Part shown: positions 49,362 through 59,200 of the stretch, one piece after another | Layout of the letters: each line of letters starts with the position of its first letter | Numbering within the stretch: the stretch's first letter is position 1 | NCBI RefSeq assembly: GCF_000835495.1 | Contig: NW_015622542.1 | Location: forward strand, 5,230,485 to 5,294,484 | DNA: 64,000 bases | Source: Cladophialophora immunda | Taxonomy: Eukaryota; Ascomycota; Eurotiomycetes; Chaetothyriales; Herpotrichiellaceae | Direction of reading: 5' to 3' | The notes under the pieces: model-generated | Database searches by the model: none | What the model was told of the DNA's origin: nothing | What the model saw: only the letters and a program-made list of their open reading frames with translations | Made by a program: the position numbers and the translations under genes

Positions 49362-50007
49362 TTCGACGCAGACGCGGATGAATCAGATGCCCAAGGCCCT
49401 CGTCTCGGTCGGCAACATAAAGTTCGACCGCACGTACCAGTCAGAGACCCGTTTCGCAAAGCGCTTTAGCAGTTCAGTACTGCGGGAGGGGTACCAGTCG
49501 GCCTCCATATGCCAATGCTCGGACCCGGGAGACCAACAGTGCAGCATACCTGCGTCAGCGCCAATATGAGACACAAGTTGTATCTAAGCGACCCCTGCTC
49601 TCAGTATGGAAGCAGGACGGGCGAGGCCGCTGGTCTTGAGGCCGAGGACGATGGAAATATCATTACTCGGTAGACGAGCCATCCCAGTCGCCCGTATGAA
49701 TCAATGTGGCTGGTGGTCCCGACCGCAAAGAAGATCTGGGAACCATTATTCTTGCCAGGTCAAGCTGTACTACTAGGTATATCAATATGATCATATGTGT
49801 TTCAATGCCAGCCAAGTGCTCAAGAAGCGGGAACTCGAGGTCTTCTGGCCTTTTCTAATGGGTGGAATGTCTCATCATCATTACTGGGGTAGGGCACTCT
49901 CGCCTGGACTTCTTCGCGTAGGAACTCTGCATGGCTTACGTTATTTGCTCCCCTTTTTCCTCCGGTCTGCCTCCCTGCCCGTTTTATGTTACCCCTGCTC
50001 TCAGCCA
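49362..50007. other. Convergent intergenic region
   Basis: About 0.65 kb between the stops of the RRM/PWI gene (+) and the AhpD-like gene (-). No feature was recognised beyond likely 3' UTRs. Confidence 0.55.
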
Positions 50008-51350
50008 TCATTCATCGTCGCCCCATCCGCCCAACTCTCTCCCCACGTCCCCGACGTTCGGCCAGCCGAGGCCGCCGTTGCTGGCATCCAGCCCACTGCG
50101 GGCGACCATGTCGGGCCCGCAGAACTCGACGGCGCGGGCGGCGGCGACCTTGACGCCGCGCACGACGTCCTTGACGCGCCGCATCCGGGGGTTCTCGTCG
50201 TCGGCGCCCCGCGCGCCCAGCACCCGCCCCAGGCCGCGGACGTGCCACAGGCTCGGCCCCCGCAGGCCCTGGCACGTGATGCTTGCGAAGGCCACCAGCT
50301 CCGTCTCCAGGGCCGTCAGGGTCGAGAAGTCGCCCAGGTACAGGCCGTAGACGATGGCGATCTCGTGGATGCCCACCTGCGCCCGGTGCGGGCCGAAGGT
50401 CTGGAAGATGCGCGGCCACAGCGTGCCGTAGATGGAGGTGATGGCCTCGATGCCCCGCGCGTGCAGCGACGGGAGGGTGATGCCGGACCTGTACGAATCA
50501 AAAGGGGGCCGGTTTGGCCCCGAGCTTTAGGTCAGCGGGCGCCCTGAAATTCCGCGGCGCAACAGGGAATGGAAATCAAGGAAAGGAAGAAAGGGGAGTT
50601 GGTCAAATTGGTTCGGTGGAAAGAGGCTTATCCTGCTGGTGAGGTACGCACCACTGCTCCAGGTCCAACTCTCCTCGCTCTAGCTCCCCTTTCCCCTCAG
50701 TCTGCCTGTTCGCCAGGGGGATCAAGGCCGAGAGAACTTGCGGCGCGCCAATCAAGACGATCTGCTTGAGGAGGGCGTCTCGCAATCTGTCAGAGAGGCG
50801 GGTCCGCGATTCGGGCGTCGAGAAGGCGGCCTCGTGGGTGGTGATATAGGTCCAGAAGTCGGCGAGGAGTTGCGGGCGTGGCGAGACCGTGATGACAGTG
50901 GCCTGGTTGGTTGGAACATGTTAGGGAGAGAGCCACTGGGGGGGGGGGGGGGGGGAAGGCTGTTTGGCAGATGCATGTTTCGACTGGGCGAAAGATCGAT
51001 AAGATTGTGCATCCTTTACATCCCAAGAGAGACTCTAGGATGGGCCTCTCTAGCACGGCCATGAAAGCAGCGACGAGGTCGCGCTCAACCAACCAGTTCC
51101 GTAGGATTGTCACATCCCAGTGACCTGGGAGACATTGGATCTTTCATTCGGAACCCCAAGACATAGCAATATACTCTCTAAAAGGGGCCAGAGAACGGCA
51201 GCCACAGGGACGAATTAGACTCACGATGATAATGTACCAGCTCTCGTCGCCCACTTCTTCCAGCAACGACTCCTTCACGTCCCTGCACAATTCTTCCCAT
51301 TCCTCCTGGGTCGGCGATGACGTCGCGGAGTCACCGTTGGACGTCGACAT
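50008..51350 (-). CDS. AhpD-like / carboxymuconolactone decarboxylase family protein
   Basis: Exons 51350-51225, 50902-50652 and 50488-50008; 285 residues. Exon 1 ends DESWYIII and exon 2 starts ATVITVSPRPQLLADFW, giving a continuous helix. Exon 3 carries the core RAQVGIHEIAIVYGLYLGDFSTL, LETELVAFASITCQG and GLRGPSLWHVRGL, which fits the all-helical AhpD/CMD fold as used in fungal proteins. The classical CxxC-x3-H redox motif of AhpD is not present; only one Cys (ITCQG) sits in that region, so peroxidase activity is doubtful. The first intron is unusually long for this window (322 nt) and contains an 18-base homopolymer, C-rich on the gene strand. Function unknown. Confidence 0.75.
50938..50955. 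repeat. Poly-G run of about 18 bases
   Basis: An uninterrupted G tract on the + strand lies inside the first intron of the AhpD-like gene, about 35 nt upstream of its acceptor. On the transcript it is a C tract and may act as the pyrimidine tract. Its exact length is uncertain in sequencing. Confidence 0.9.
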
Positions 51351-52575
51351 GGTTCTTGTAGTACGAGGGTTCAAATCTAAACGAGTCTCGCTGCGAAGAA
51401 CAAAGAGGGACAAGCGACTTCGCAAGGTTCGGTCAATTATCGGAGGAGGCTCCTTTATGTAGGAAGGAAAATTGAAACTCCTGGCGGTCACTGGTCACTG
51501 GTCACTTCAAACTTTGCGCAAAGCTTGAATTCCTGTGCCTTGGGCGGCGGGTTTATATAGGTATATCTAGATGAGTCTCACCCACCGGCAAAAAAGGGGT
51601 GGAATGGATTCTCTCATCAGCTCCGGCGCTCGCAAGAGATGAGCGTGATCTCTGCTCCTCTCTTAATACTTGGTGATGTTGCGTTATCCAATGGTTGCGC
51701 CGGCGGGTTTTGCGGGTTTGGGACGCGCAACGCCCGAATGAGGCCGAGGATGATGCTTGTCTCCACCTGCTTCTCGCCGCTTTGTCCCAACTCCTTGGCT
51801 GCTCCAATGGGACAGCGAAGATCTCCAACGCTAGGCTCGTCCCGCTCTTGCTGCTCACTAGCGCACACCCATGCCAGTGAAAGCCACATTCGGAGTCAGC
51901 TCAACGACAAGAGAGGAAAGTCTTCTTTGACTTCGGATTCAGCGCTCTGGACACAGGGAATATAGACCTCAGCCCTAAATCGGAAGAGGTACAGCAGTCG
52001 CGACTTTGTAATAGACCGCCTAGCTGGCGCGGATGACAGTGCTCTTCCCAAGGCAGCAAGCGGGGAGAACTGCAAGGCTCATTGCACAGCCCTGGATGTG
52101 GACGACCCGAATCAACAAGCCAGTCGAGCTGCTGTGTAGAGACCATATTGGATCAGGCTGTGCCAGTGAGGTCCCCGCCTTGTCTATCGCACTTTGTTGC
52201 CTCTACTCAACAAGTAGGCTCTAGAGACGGGCAGAATGCCAGGTCTTGCGGACCTCGGCAAGATGCGACTGGATATTATACCGTCAGAGCCAGACGAGAT
52301 GTCAGCCCTCAGAAGTTGAGGGTGTTGACAGAAACAGGGTCAAGCGGGAACTGGTCACAACCTCTGGACGGGAGAATCCGTGACCAGGAACCTATGGCAG
52401 AAACCGTGCGGTTCCATGTCGACCAGAGTTCTCCAATCGAATTGTCGAAGTCCAGTAGCAGGATGCGTCTGCGTATGTCGTCAGAAGGGTGATCCGTTCA
52501 GCTAACTGCAAGACGGAGATCTCGTTGTCGGGTAGTGCTCGATGAGCTGGTTTTCAACAGCGAGGCTCTGCTCTG
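51351..52575. other. Intergenic region
   Basis: About 1.2 kb between two minus-strand genes. It includes the promoter of the AhpD-like gene and the 3' UTR of the thioredoxin-fold gene. A plus-strand frame of 136 codons at 52082 has no recognisable domain. Confidence 0.5.
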
Positions 52576-53193
52576 TCAGGACCCGAAAATCCTCGCCAGA
52601 AACCCTCCACCTCCAGCTTGACTCGAGCTTGGAAACGGATCACCCTTCTTCATCTCTTGGTCAATCCACTTGGCCATTGCTTTCTCGTCGCTCATCACCC
52701 TCGTGTCGACCAATCGATCCGTAACTCTTTCCGCTCTGCGCCCACCAAATCCCATCAATGTAGGCATGCTCCTGACTCCATATTCCACCCCTAAGTCCAT
52801 CATGTTGCCGTCGCTCATGTCTGGAGAGTCCAATTCGACCTCCGCAAGGGCGAGGGACGAGTATTTATCTTCCGGCGACGGTAGTCGAGTTTCGACAAGG
52901 GACGTCAAAAGAGGTGTTATCGTCCGACAGGGTGTGCATGTGGAGGTGGTAAAGAGGGCCAGCATGAGCGTATTATTGGCGGAGATGAGGCGGAGGGCAT
53001 CGTGGAACTGTGGGGGGGTCCGGAAGGGAGTGAAAAAACGGTTCTTTTGTGAGAGAGAGGGAGTTGAGCTGAACGGGTGAGCTAGGAATGCCGGTCTTCT
53101 ACAAGAACATTGGGTCTTGAGCAGAGAGGAAGCGGGAACGCCTCGAGGGACTGAGATCCAGAGGCGAGCAGAGGAAGAAGCGACCAGCTTCAT
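52576..53193 (-). CDS. Thioredoxin-fold protein, probably mitochondrial
   Basis: An intronless frame of about 205 residues from the ATG at 53193 (context CAACATGAA); in-frame ATGs at 53241, 53259 and 53301 are alternatives. The first 50 residues are rich in Ser, Arg and Leu without acidic residues (ARLWISVPRGVPASSLLK), like a mitochondrial presequence. The thioredoxin core follows: LMLALFTTSTCTPCRTITPLL holds a CTPC active site in place of the standard CGPC, and GVRSMPTLMGFGG gives the cis-Pro loop. The C-terminus (DQEMKKGDPFP, GGGGFLARIFGS) is Gly-rich. It is probably a disulfide-handling or redox-sensing protein of the matrix; partners are unknown. Confidence 0.8.
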   Translation of the reverse strand: MKLVASSSARLWISVPRGVPASSLLKTQCSCRRPAFLAHPFSSTPSLSQKNRFFTPFRTPPQFHDALRLISANNTLMLALFTTSTCTPCRTITPLLTSLVETRLPSPEDKYSSLALAEVELDSPDMSDGNMMDLGVEYGVRSMPTLMGFGGRRAERVTDRLVDTRVMSDEKAMAKWIDQEMKKGDPFPSSSQAGGGGFLARIFGS

Positions 53194-54703
53194 GTTGCAG
53201 TGTGCGTAAAGTAGAGTGGAAAAGGACAGACGCGGCGACATCGTGACAGTGGAATGCATGTAAATATTCCGCAGCTCGAATAGCGGAGCTGATGACATCA
53301 ACGGAGGTGCAAATATTCATCCCTTTTCAGACCCAAGAACCCGCCATTTTACCAAAGATATCACTTTGCACTGCCGCTCGCAGCTGCTGCTTTTAATCTT
53401 AACCACTCTCTCTGTCTGCTTGCCTTCCACAAGTCATGACCCAAGCGCGTGGCTATCCCTTGTGTTGGCGGTATATCACATTCACTCAATAACTAAGAGC
53501 TAAAAGAAATCGAAAAGAAAATAATGCTATCCGCCTATAAATTTTACCTACTAAGCCAATGAAGCTTTACCTGCCTGAGAAAGAGAGAAGCTCTACCTAG
53601 TAGTTTACATTGCTACTAGGCAAGTTCTCTTTATACGGCCCATGCTGCTGGTGGGGGGGGGGGGGGGGGCGATGGTGCTTTCCTAGTCGCTTTCCTAAGA
53701 GCTAACCATTTGTAAGGCTTCTGGGGCTCGTCTTTGGGGCGACATTACCAGTGGTCTTTCCTCTCGTCTAAACGGAAGTCCATCGTGTCTCGCGCTAGCT
53801 CTCCTCCTCCGGATCTCTTCTCTTCGAAAAATTTCTTCTTTGTTGATTTAATGTTTTCTGATTCTATTAGCATGACTATCGTGGCTCTTCATTTGTTGCA
53901 ATGAATGCCCGTTGGACAAGCTATTCCACCGCTCCCCGACGACAGCCACGAGTTGGTGTTGAACAACACCGCAACAAGTCTTGAGTCTCAGCGAAAGAGT
54001 GAAGACTCGTCATTGAATGTCGTACTCGTTAGAGGCGCTATATACCTACTATCCTCCTCTTTATCCACATGAAAGGCCCTGTGTCAAAACTCTACGCAGA
54101 CCACCTCCGCCTAGCGAGCATTTTCGCAGCCTCCTAAGTGGCTTTGCTCAACATTGAACTGAAAACCTGGCACTCATCCCTTATCATGAACTGTCAATCT
54201 CTAAAGCATCTTCATAATCATGCGGTGCAGATCGAATCCAGGAGTCTTTTTTCGCTAGCAAGACCGTAGTATCTTTCATAGTGTCGGTGCTATTAGATAG
54301 TAACTCACCACAGATCTGGGACAGGTGAGTGGTCCTTGGACGATACAATGGATGTTTTTCTTTCTCTACGCGCTACGAGTAAGGAACAGACTGACCACCC
54401 AGCATTGAACAAACGTCCTAGCTGTGCAGCTTTTTGCTCCTCCCAGTTGTCGCGACATCGATCCAAGACGAACAAATCGACGGAAGACTGTGAGACCAAC
54501 GTCCAACTCGATTGAAAAGACAGATGAAGCACGCGGCGGTCTTTGGCTTTCGTCTACGCAAGGCACAGTGATTGTCGTTGAAGCCTTGGGAAGAACATGG
54601 TTATTAATAACAAAACTTGGATGTCGAGGTATTTTCTTCTTGTCCACCTATTGACGTGCTGCTGGAAATCGAAGTTGAGATGCTAGTCTCAAGCCGGTGG
54701 CGT
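53194..54703. other. 1.5 kb A/T-rich intergenic stretch
   Basis: No gene was recognised. The part 53480-53880 is A/T-rich with words such as CTACCTAGTAG and TTGCTACTAGGCAAG, and contains a poly-G run. Fungal transposon debris can look like this, but no terminal repeats or transposase coding were found. Confidence 0.4.
53653..53669. repeat. Poly-G run of about 17 bases
   Basis: An uninterrupted G tract lies within the A/T-rich intergenic stretch. It is the second such tract in the window. Confidence 0.9.
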
Positions 54704-56835
54704 TCAATTGTCGTAGCCAGACATCGTATCACCCATCGCACGCTCCTGTTCCGCAAGTCTTTGCTTCTTCTTCTCCTCCTCCTCCACCCCTCCCTCTCCA
54801 AGATGATATTTGGCGAGACTCTTCTTCTCCGCGTCCTTCTCCTTCTCTATCTGTTCCATTTCCTCCACCGTGCACGGCGCTCTTATCTTCCATTCATAGT
54901 TCTGAGCTTCAACCTCGCCGTCAATCAGCCATTTCACAGATACGGTATTCTCCTGATACCATTGTAGGCATGTACTGCCATCATCCAGAAACGGCTGTAT
55001 TTGATCGACGGGGCTTTGCCTCTGGTGATAGTAATCTCCGAAAACCAAGCCGCCCCGGAGATGGAAGTTCGCATCAAGAAGACAGACTGGGGTCGGTGGT
55101 GTTAGTGGCGTTCCTCCGAGACTGAGGGCGAAGAATGAACCCCGTCTCCGCTTCTTAAGCCTATTGGCGTGATGCACCTTGTCAACCTCCGTTGTATATG
55201 ACAATGGTGATAGGATGTTTCGAAATTCATGTACTCTGGGTGGTGGAAGGCCTTTGGTGTGTAGAATCCCCATGAGCCCGGCTGTCGGATTTATGTGGGA
55301 AAGGCAGCGGTTCAAGTCTTCCTGGGTCGATGGTATTGATACCAATGTTACTGTTTTGAGGATTTTTGGTTGTGACATATAAATTCGAACTTTAAACGTG
55401 TCCTTCTTATCATCGAAATCATATTCGCTCTCAATATTGACACTGAGGGTTGATGATCGCTGTTTCTGAGCGTCGGACTTGCGGAATTCAAAGTGTTTCT
55501 GCAAGGCGACAATGGTTTGATACTGATCAGTTCCTTCCGCCACCTTCATCAGAAAGTCCAGCAAAGGTTCAAATTTTGTTTGCTATGGATACGGCAATCA
55601 GCGCCTGGATCCTTGTAGGTGTCCAGCACAAGTCCCAACTTACCTGGATAACACGCCAATAGCGAGGTGATCCCACTGAGTCAGTCCAATTCTGGATACT
55701 GAGGCCGGGAGTAAGTTCTACCTACCTACCAATTTCAGGGTCGTGTCCCTACCTTGACGGAAATGGAAGGAGAGTGTTTCCTCCTTGAATGGAAACTACC
55801 ATCCTTTCCCCGCTAACTGAGACGGCGATCTGCCCGTCCCTTTCGCGCTCGATGGTGTGAGATCCTCCAACACCTACACCAGCGAAGATGGCGGCGACCG
55901 TTGCCCGTACCTCTGTCTTGGATGCCTTTTTCTGCGCTTCAATTGCCGATTGGTCTGCCAACATGATCTCTTCGGTGGTACATAGACGATCCCCGAGTAT
56001 AACATTGGTAGCCAACATTGCCCCTGGTGTTCATATAGTTAGAAGTATCCACCCGAGAAGAAAGGCAGTTCGTACCAAACTTTGTAAAGAATTTCTGAAG
56101 CACTATGTCTTTGGAACTTACATCTCGGCTGACATTGACGCTTTGGTCATCCATAAATTTTCTGCAATCCTGCGACAGTTCATAGTTTTCCAGCTGGAGT
56201 TCTATCGTGACTCGATCAAACTGGTGGCGTCAGATCACTCGCGCAAAGGATAATTGAGAGCGATCTTACCTACATTGTAGAATCCATGAATGGTAGCGAC
56301 ACTGGAGCTGGAAGATTGATTCCTCATTTGTTCTTTCCACCAGTCAAATGAGCCACTAAAGTCGAAGGTGAGTCCTTGTGCGCCTCCGGCTCTAGGCGTC
56401 CATCAATTTCTTGAAGCATTGGCCCTCGGAAGAGATATATACAGCATTGCATGAATTTCCGACTCTTGAAACGCCTTGGCGATCATCTCACTTTCGATGC
56501 TGCTCGAAGACTCGCATGTCACAAGGTAGCTGTCGTCAGATATCGCAAATCCGGACGCCTCGTCATTTTCGATCCAACGGATTGCTTTAGTCGTCAGCTC
56601 GAGACGTCACCTCTTTTGTTGCAAGACGTGTACCTCCGCTTGGCGCGCGACTGACCGAGAGGCTTTCGCCTGATTGCTGTCCTTTCCATGCTCGCAATAT
56701 ATTGGCGGCTTTGCTGCAGCTCCGACTTTAGTAACTAGTGAGCTAGTGGAGATCGAGGTAACCTTACAGAATCCGAGTCCAGTCTTTGGCGGTGAAATCA
56801 GTCGCATCAGCTGGAGGAGGCTGTGAAGCACTCAT
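54704..56835 (-). CDS. MACPF (membrane attack complex/perforin) domain protein
   Basis: A proposed eight-exon model: 56835-56768, 56725-56656, 56597-56443, 56391-56274, 56220-56076, 56023-55753, 55698-55644 and 55582-54704, about 586 residues. All phases agree; the junction between exons 2 and 3 is the least certain. Family signs are LQKFFTKFGAML, then NVILGDRL with the Gly-rich MACPF turn, an Ala/Val-rich amphipathic stretch (VRATVAAIFAGVGVGG), SIQGGNTLLPF and the YWRVIQ segment seen near the end of fungal MACPF domains. The C-terminal 290 residues are unassigned and end in a Glu/Lys-rich helix. The best-known ascomycete relative is the SpoC1-C1C conidial protein of Aspergillus; lytic activity is not implied. 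Coding-like fragments upstream suggest a longer ancestral N-terminus. Confidence 0.72.
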
Positions 56836-56846
56836 GTCGGTCTAGC

Positions 56847-57587
56847 TTAGCAGAAGAGATCGAAGTTTGCAGAAGGGTTGCAAGACCTCCTTTCCGTGGT
56901 AGAAAGAGTTGAGCAGAATAATTGGAATGGAGAGGATGCTAACGGCGGTTTGGTTGTTATGTCTTGCAGTGTTCTGACCCTCAGCTGATACTCTTTACAA
57001 GATTGTGTGGCGTTGACCCCGACAAACCACATAAAGCTGTCACAATCACTGGGCGGTAGGAGTTCGGGATTTCTGGCCTGTAGGGAATGACCGGCATAGC
57101 CTTCCACAGCTGCATTTCCCAGTGGGGAATACGACGCAGTTATCTGTCTTCTATCGTTAGCATGATGGGCTCCGGGCTGAGGCCTCAGCAGGGCACATTT
57201 CCTGGGAGCCATCCAAACTCGAAAGAGGTCGACCTTATAAGGCATGTCTAGGGAATGATGACTGGGCTTGGTATCCCCTAAGTGAGGGATCTAACTTGTA
57301 CGAGGTATCAGCGGATTTGACCGATGGGTGTCGGTCATAACCCTGTGTTTTTGGCATAACCAATACTGAACCATGCAACCCACCGCCTGAAACCGGGATG
57401 ATCAAGTTGTAACCGAGAAAGTTGTTATTCTCCTTCTCTTCGGACACAGGGTCTGTGACATCCACAGTGTCCCTGTCCAGCTACTCGGAGAAGCAATCAC
57501 AAATGAAACCTTGATCGTCCTCGACTGATCGAAGCGCAATTTATCCTGTGCCGCAGCACCCTCTTGAGTTGCAACGACTTGTACCAA
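56847..57587 (-). pseudogene. Coding-like fragments upstream of the MACPF gene (possible eroded 5' part)
   Basis: On the minus strand three stretches look like exons of the N-terminal region of fungal MACPF proteins. One lies at about 57587-57450 (VSFVIASPSSWTGTL), the next continues in a different frame from about 57465 (VDVTDPVSEE), and a third is at about 57245-57200 (YKVDLFRVWMAPRK). The first two abut with a one-base frame change and no room for an intron. The first frame has no ATG before a TAG near 57610. Either this is a decayed 5' part, leaving a shorter gene starting at 56835, or the exon structure is more complex than I can resolve. Homology is by eye only. Confidence 0.35.
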
Positions 57588-57921
57588 TACAACATGGGGA
57601 ATGCTCTATTCGTTCCTTTCAGGGCGCTTCTCAGACAACTTTCCATCATTCCCACTAACTCCTGGTCCATAAGGCGGCGACGCGGCTAGCAGCAAGGTGT
57701 GTTGTAAGGACACAATCGACCTTAAGCCACTAGATTCGCTGGCATGAAAACACCCCGCGCTCCGTGCCTGAGGGAAGTTGTATCAAGTACGGCCCGAGAC
57801 TTCGGAATTAGCGCCCATTCAGGCCGTAACCAAAGCATATAAATCATACACAACTTCTCGTCAAGCCCAGCCTTCAGTATTAGTGTTGCCGTTTCATCCC
57901 TTTCGACTCAAATCTTCCGCC
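57588..57921. other. Upstream region of the VOC dioxygenase-like gene
   Basis: A short region between the MACPF-related fragments and the VOC gene. TATAAA at about 57839 lies some 80 nt before the ATG and could be a TATA element. Confidence 0.4.
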
Positions 57922-58602
57922 ATGTCGCTCTCAAAGACTTTTGACCAGAGCGACAGCTATTCCAAAACCATCATTACTCCGAAGCCATTGAAACGGTCAC
58001 ACCCAAGCCCCTCTGCTTTCGCTCATGTGGTCCTGAAAACAACCGAGGACAACTATCGGCGCATGGTGGATTTTTATCTGGAAATGCTACAGGCCGAGAT
58101 CATACTCGAAGCAGATTACTTTGCTATGTTGCGATATGACTATGAGCATCACAGAATAGCGATTGTACGCAAGCCGGAAATCACGCCACAAGAGGCGAGC
58201 CCATTCACAGCTGGACTTGACCATACATCGTATACGTACGCAACCTTGACCGATCTGGCAAGGACATATCGGGCGCTGAAGGAGCAAGAGAACCCCGTCG
58301 TCCCAATTTGGTGCGTCAATCACGGAATGACCACGAGCATGTACTATAAGGATCCCGACGGAAACAAGGTCGAGCTCCAAGTCGACAATTTCGATCTCCC
58401 TGAGGAGGCCGACCAATTCATGAGAAGTTCGTTGTTTGTGCAAAACCCGATTGGCACCGACTTCGACCCCGAGGAATGGTCCGCCGAGATTCTGAGCAAG
58501 ATGCTGCCTGATGGAAGTGAAGGACTGTCGAAAGAGGAGGTCAGGCGGATCAAGACCAGGAAGGAAATTGGTCCTCGGAATAGAACCCCCGACTTCATGT
58601 GA
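57922..58602 (+). CDS. VOC-superfamily extradiol dioxygenase-like protein
   Basis: An intronless gene of 226 residues from ATGTCGCTCTC at 57922; the frame is open upstream, but only to non-ATG codons. It contains two vicinal-oxygen-chelate beta-alpha-beta modules. The three expected metal ligands are visible: His35 in FAHVVLKT, His101 in GLDHTSYTY and Glu151 in KDPDGNKVELQVDN. This 2-His-1-Glu set is that of catechol 2,3-dioxygenase/biphenyldiol dioxygenase and related fungal proteins. Downstream on the same strand is a class A flavin monooxygenase, which fits hydroxylation followed by meta ring opening. A glyoxalase or isomerase role is possible instead. The charged C-terminus (SKEEVRRIKTRKEIG) is typical of fungal members. 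Confidence 0.86.
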   Translation: MSLSKTFDQSDSYSKTIITPKPLKRSHPSPSAFAHVVLKTTEDNYRRMVDFYLEMLQAEIILEADYFAMLRYDYEHHRIAIVRKPEITPQEASPFTAGLDHTSYTYATLTDLARTYRALKEQENPVVPIWCVNHGMTTSMYYKDPDGNKVELQVDNFDLPEEADQFMRSSLFVQNPIGTDFDPEEWSAEILSKMLPDGSEGLSKEEVRRIKTRKEIGPRNRTPDFM

Positions 58603-59200
58603 GGATGTGCGAGACGGTCGCAAGCAGCGCAAAGTTGGTGGCCCTTCGCGTTGTAAGGGCCCTGCGATTTGTATCCCGGGCAGGGATGAGGTATGCGGTT
58701 CATTCCTGTTGTTTAGAAGGCCAAATGCAGAAATATATTGCTATATTGACTACAAGCGTTTCATCCTTGGTCGGTACCGAACTCCTGATATGTCTGCACT
58801 CACTCGTGGAAGTCTGAGTCGACATGGAAGCCGGGAGCTTCTGTCAAGATCGGAATAGGATTGCGCTGGTATCTCGGCGAATGTGAACCCTTGCTGCTTC
58901 TGGTCCTCAAAGGCCCGTAGGCCGTGACATTACTGGCCATTGATTGCTACTTCGGCCCGTTAAAGTGATACCGACCACCGAGCGTGTACCAACCCTGGTA
59001 GAGAAATAGCTAGCCTAACTCCTTGCTGCTGTGGCAAGACATACGGCGCGGATATATCAATGGCGCTTCCAACTAGCCACCTTAGGTCAAAGACTCAGCG
59101 CCATAAGTCTTGCTGGGCAGACAACCAGTTGCAAAGTTATCCCGTGTGAGAACAACCGGGACACAGCAGCTCTATTGATCTACAGAATAACGTGTCGACG
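58603..59200. other. Intergenic region
   Basis: About 0.6 kb between the VOC gene and the FAD monooxygenase gene, both +. It presumably holds the promoter of the monooxygenase. No other feature was recognised. Confidence 0.55.

Noticed and set aside
49795..50547. 250-codon plus-strand frame
   Set aside because: It is antisense to the last exon of the AhpD-like gene. The minus-strand protein has family-like sequence and good splice sites, while this one has none.
52082..52492. 136-codon plus-strand frame
   Set aside because: The composition is Ser/Arg-rich without any recognisable motif or matching splice context.
56076..56127. GTAAGT...TTCAG inside the MACPF gene as a short intron
   Set aside because: At 27 nt it is too short to splice, and reading through keeps the expected MACPF helix before KFFTKFG.
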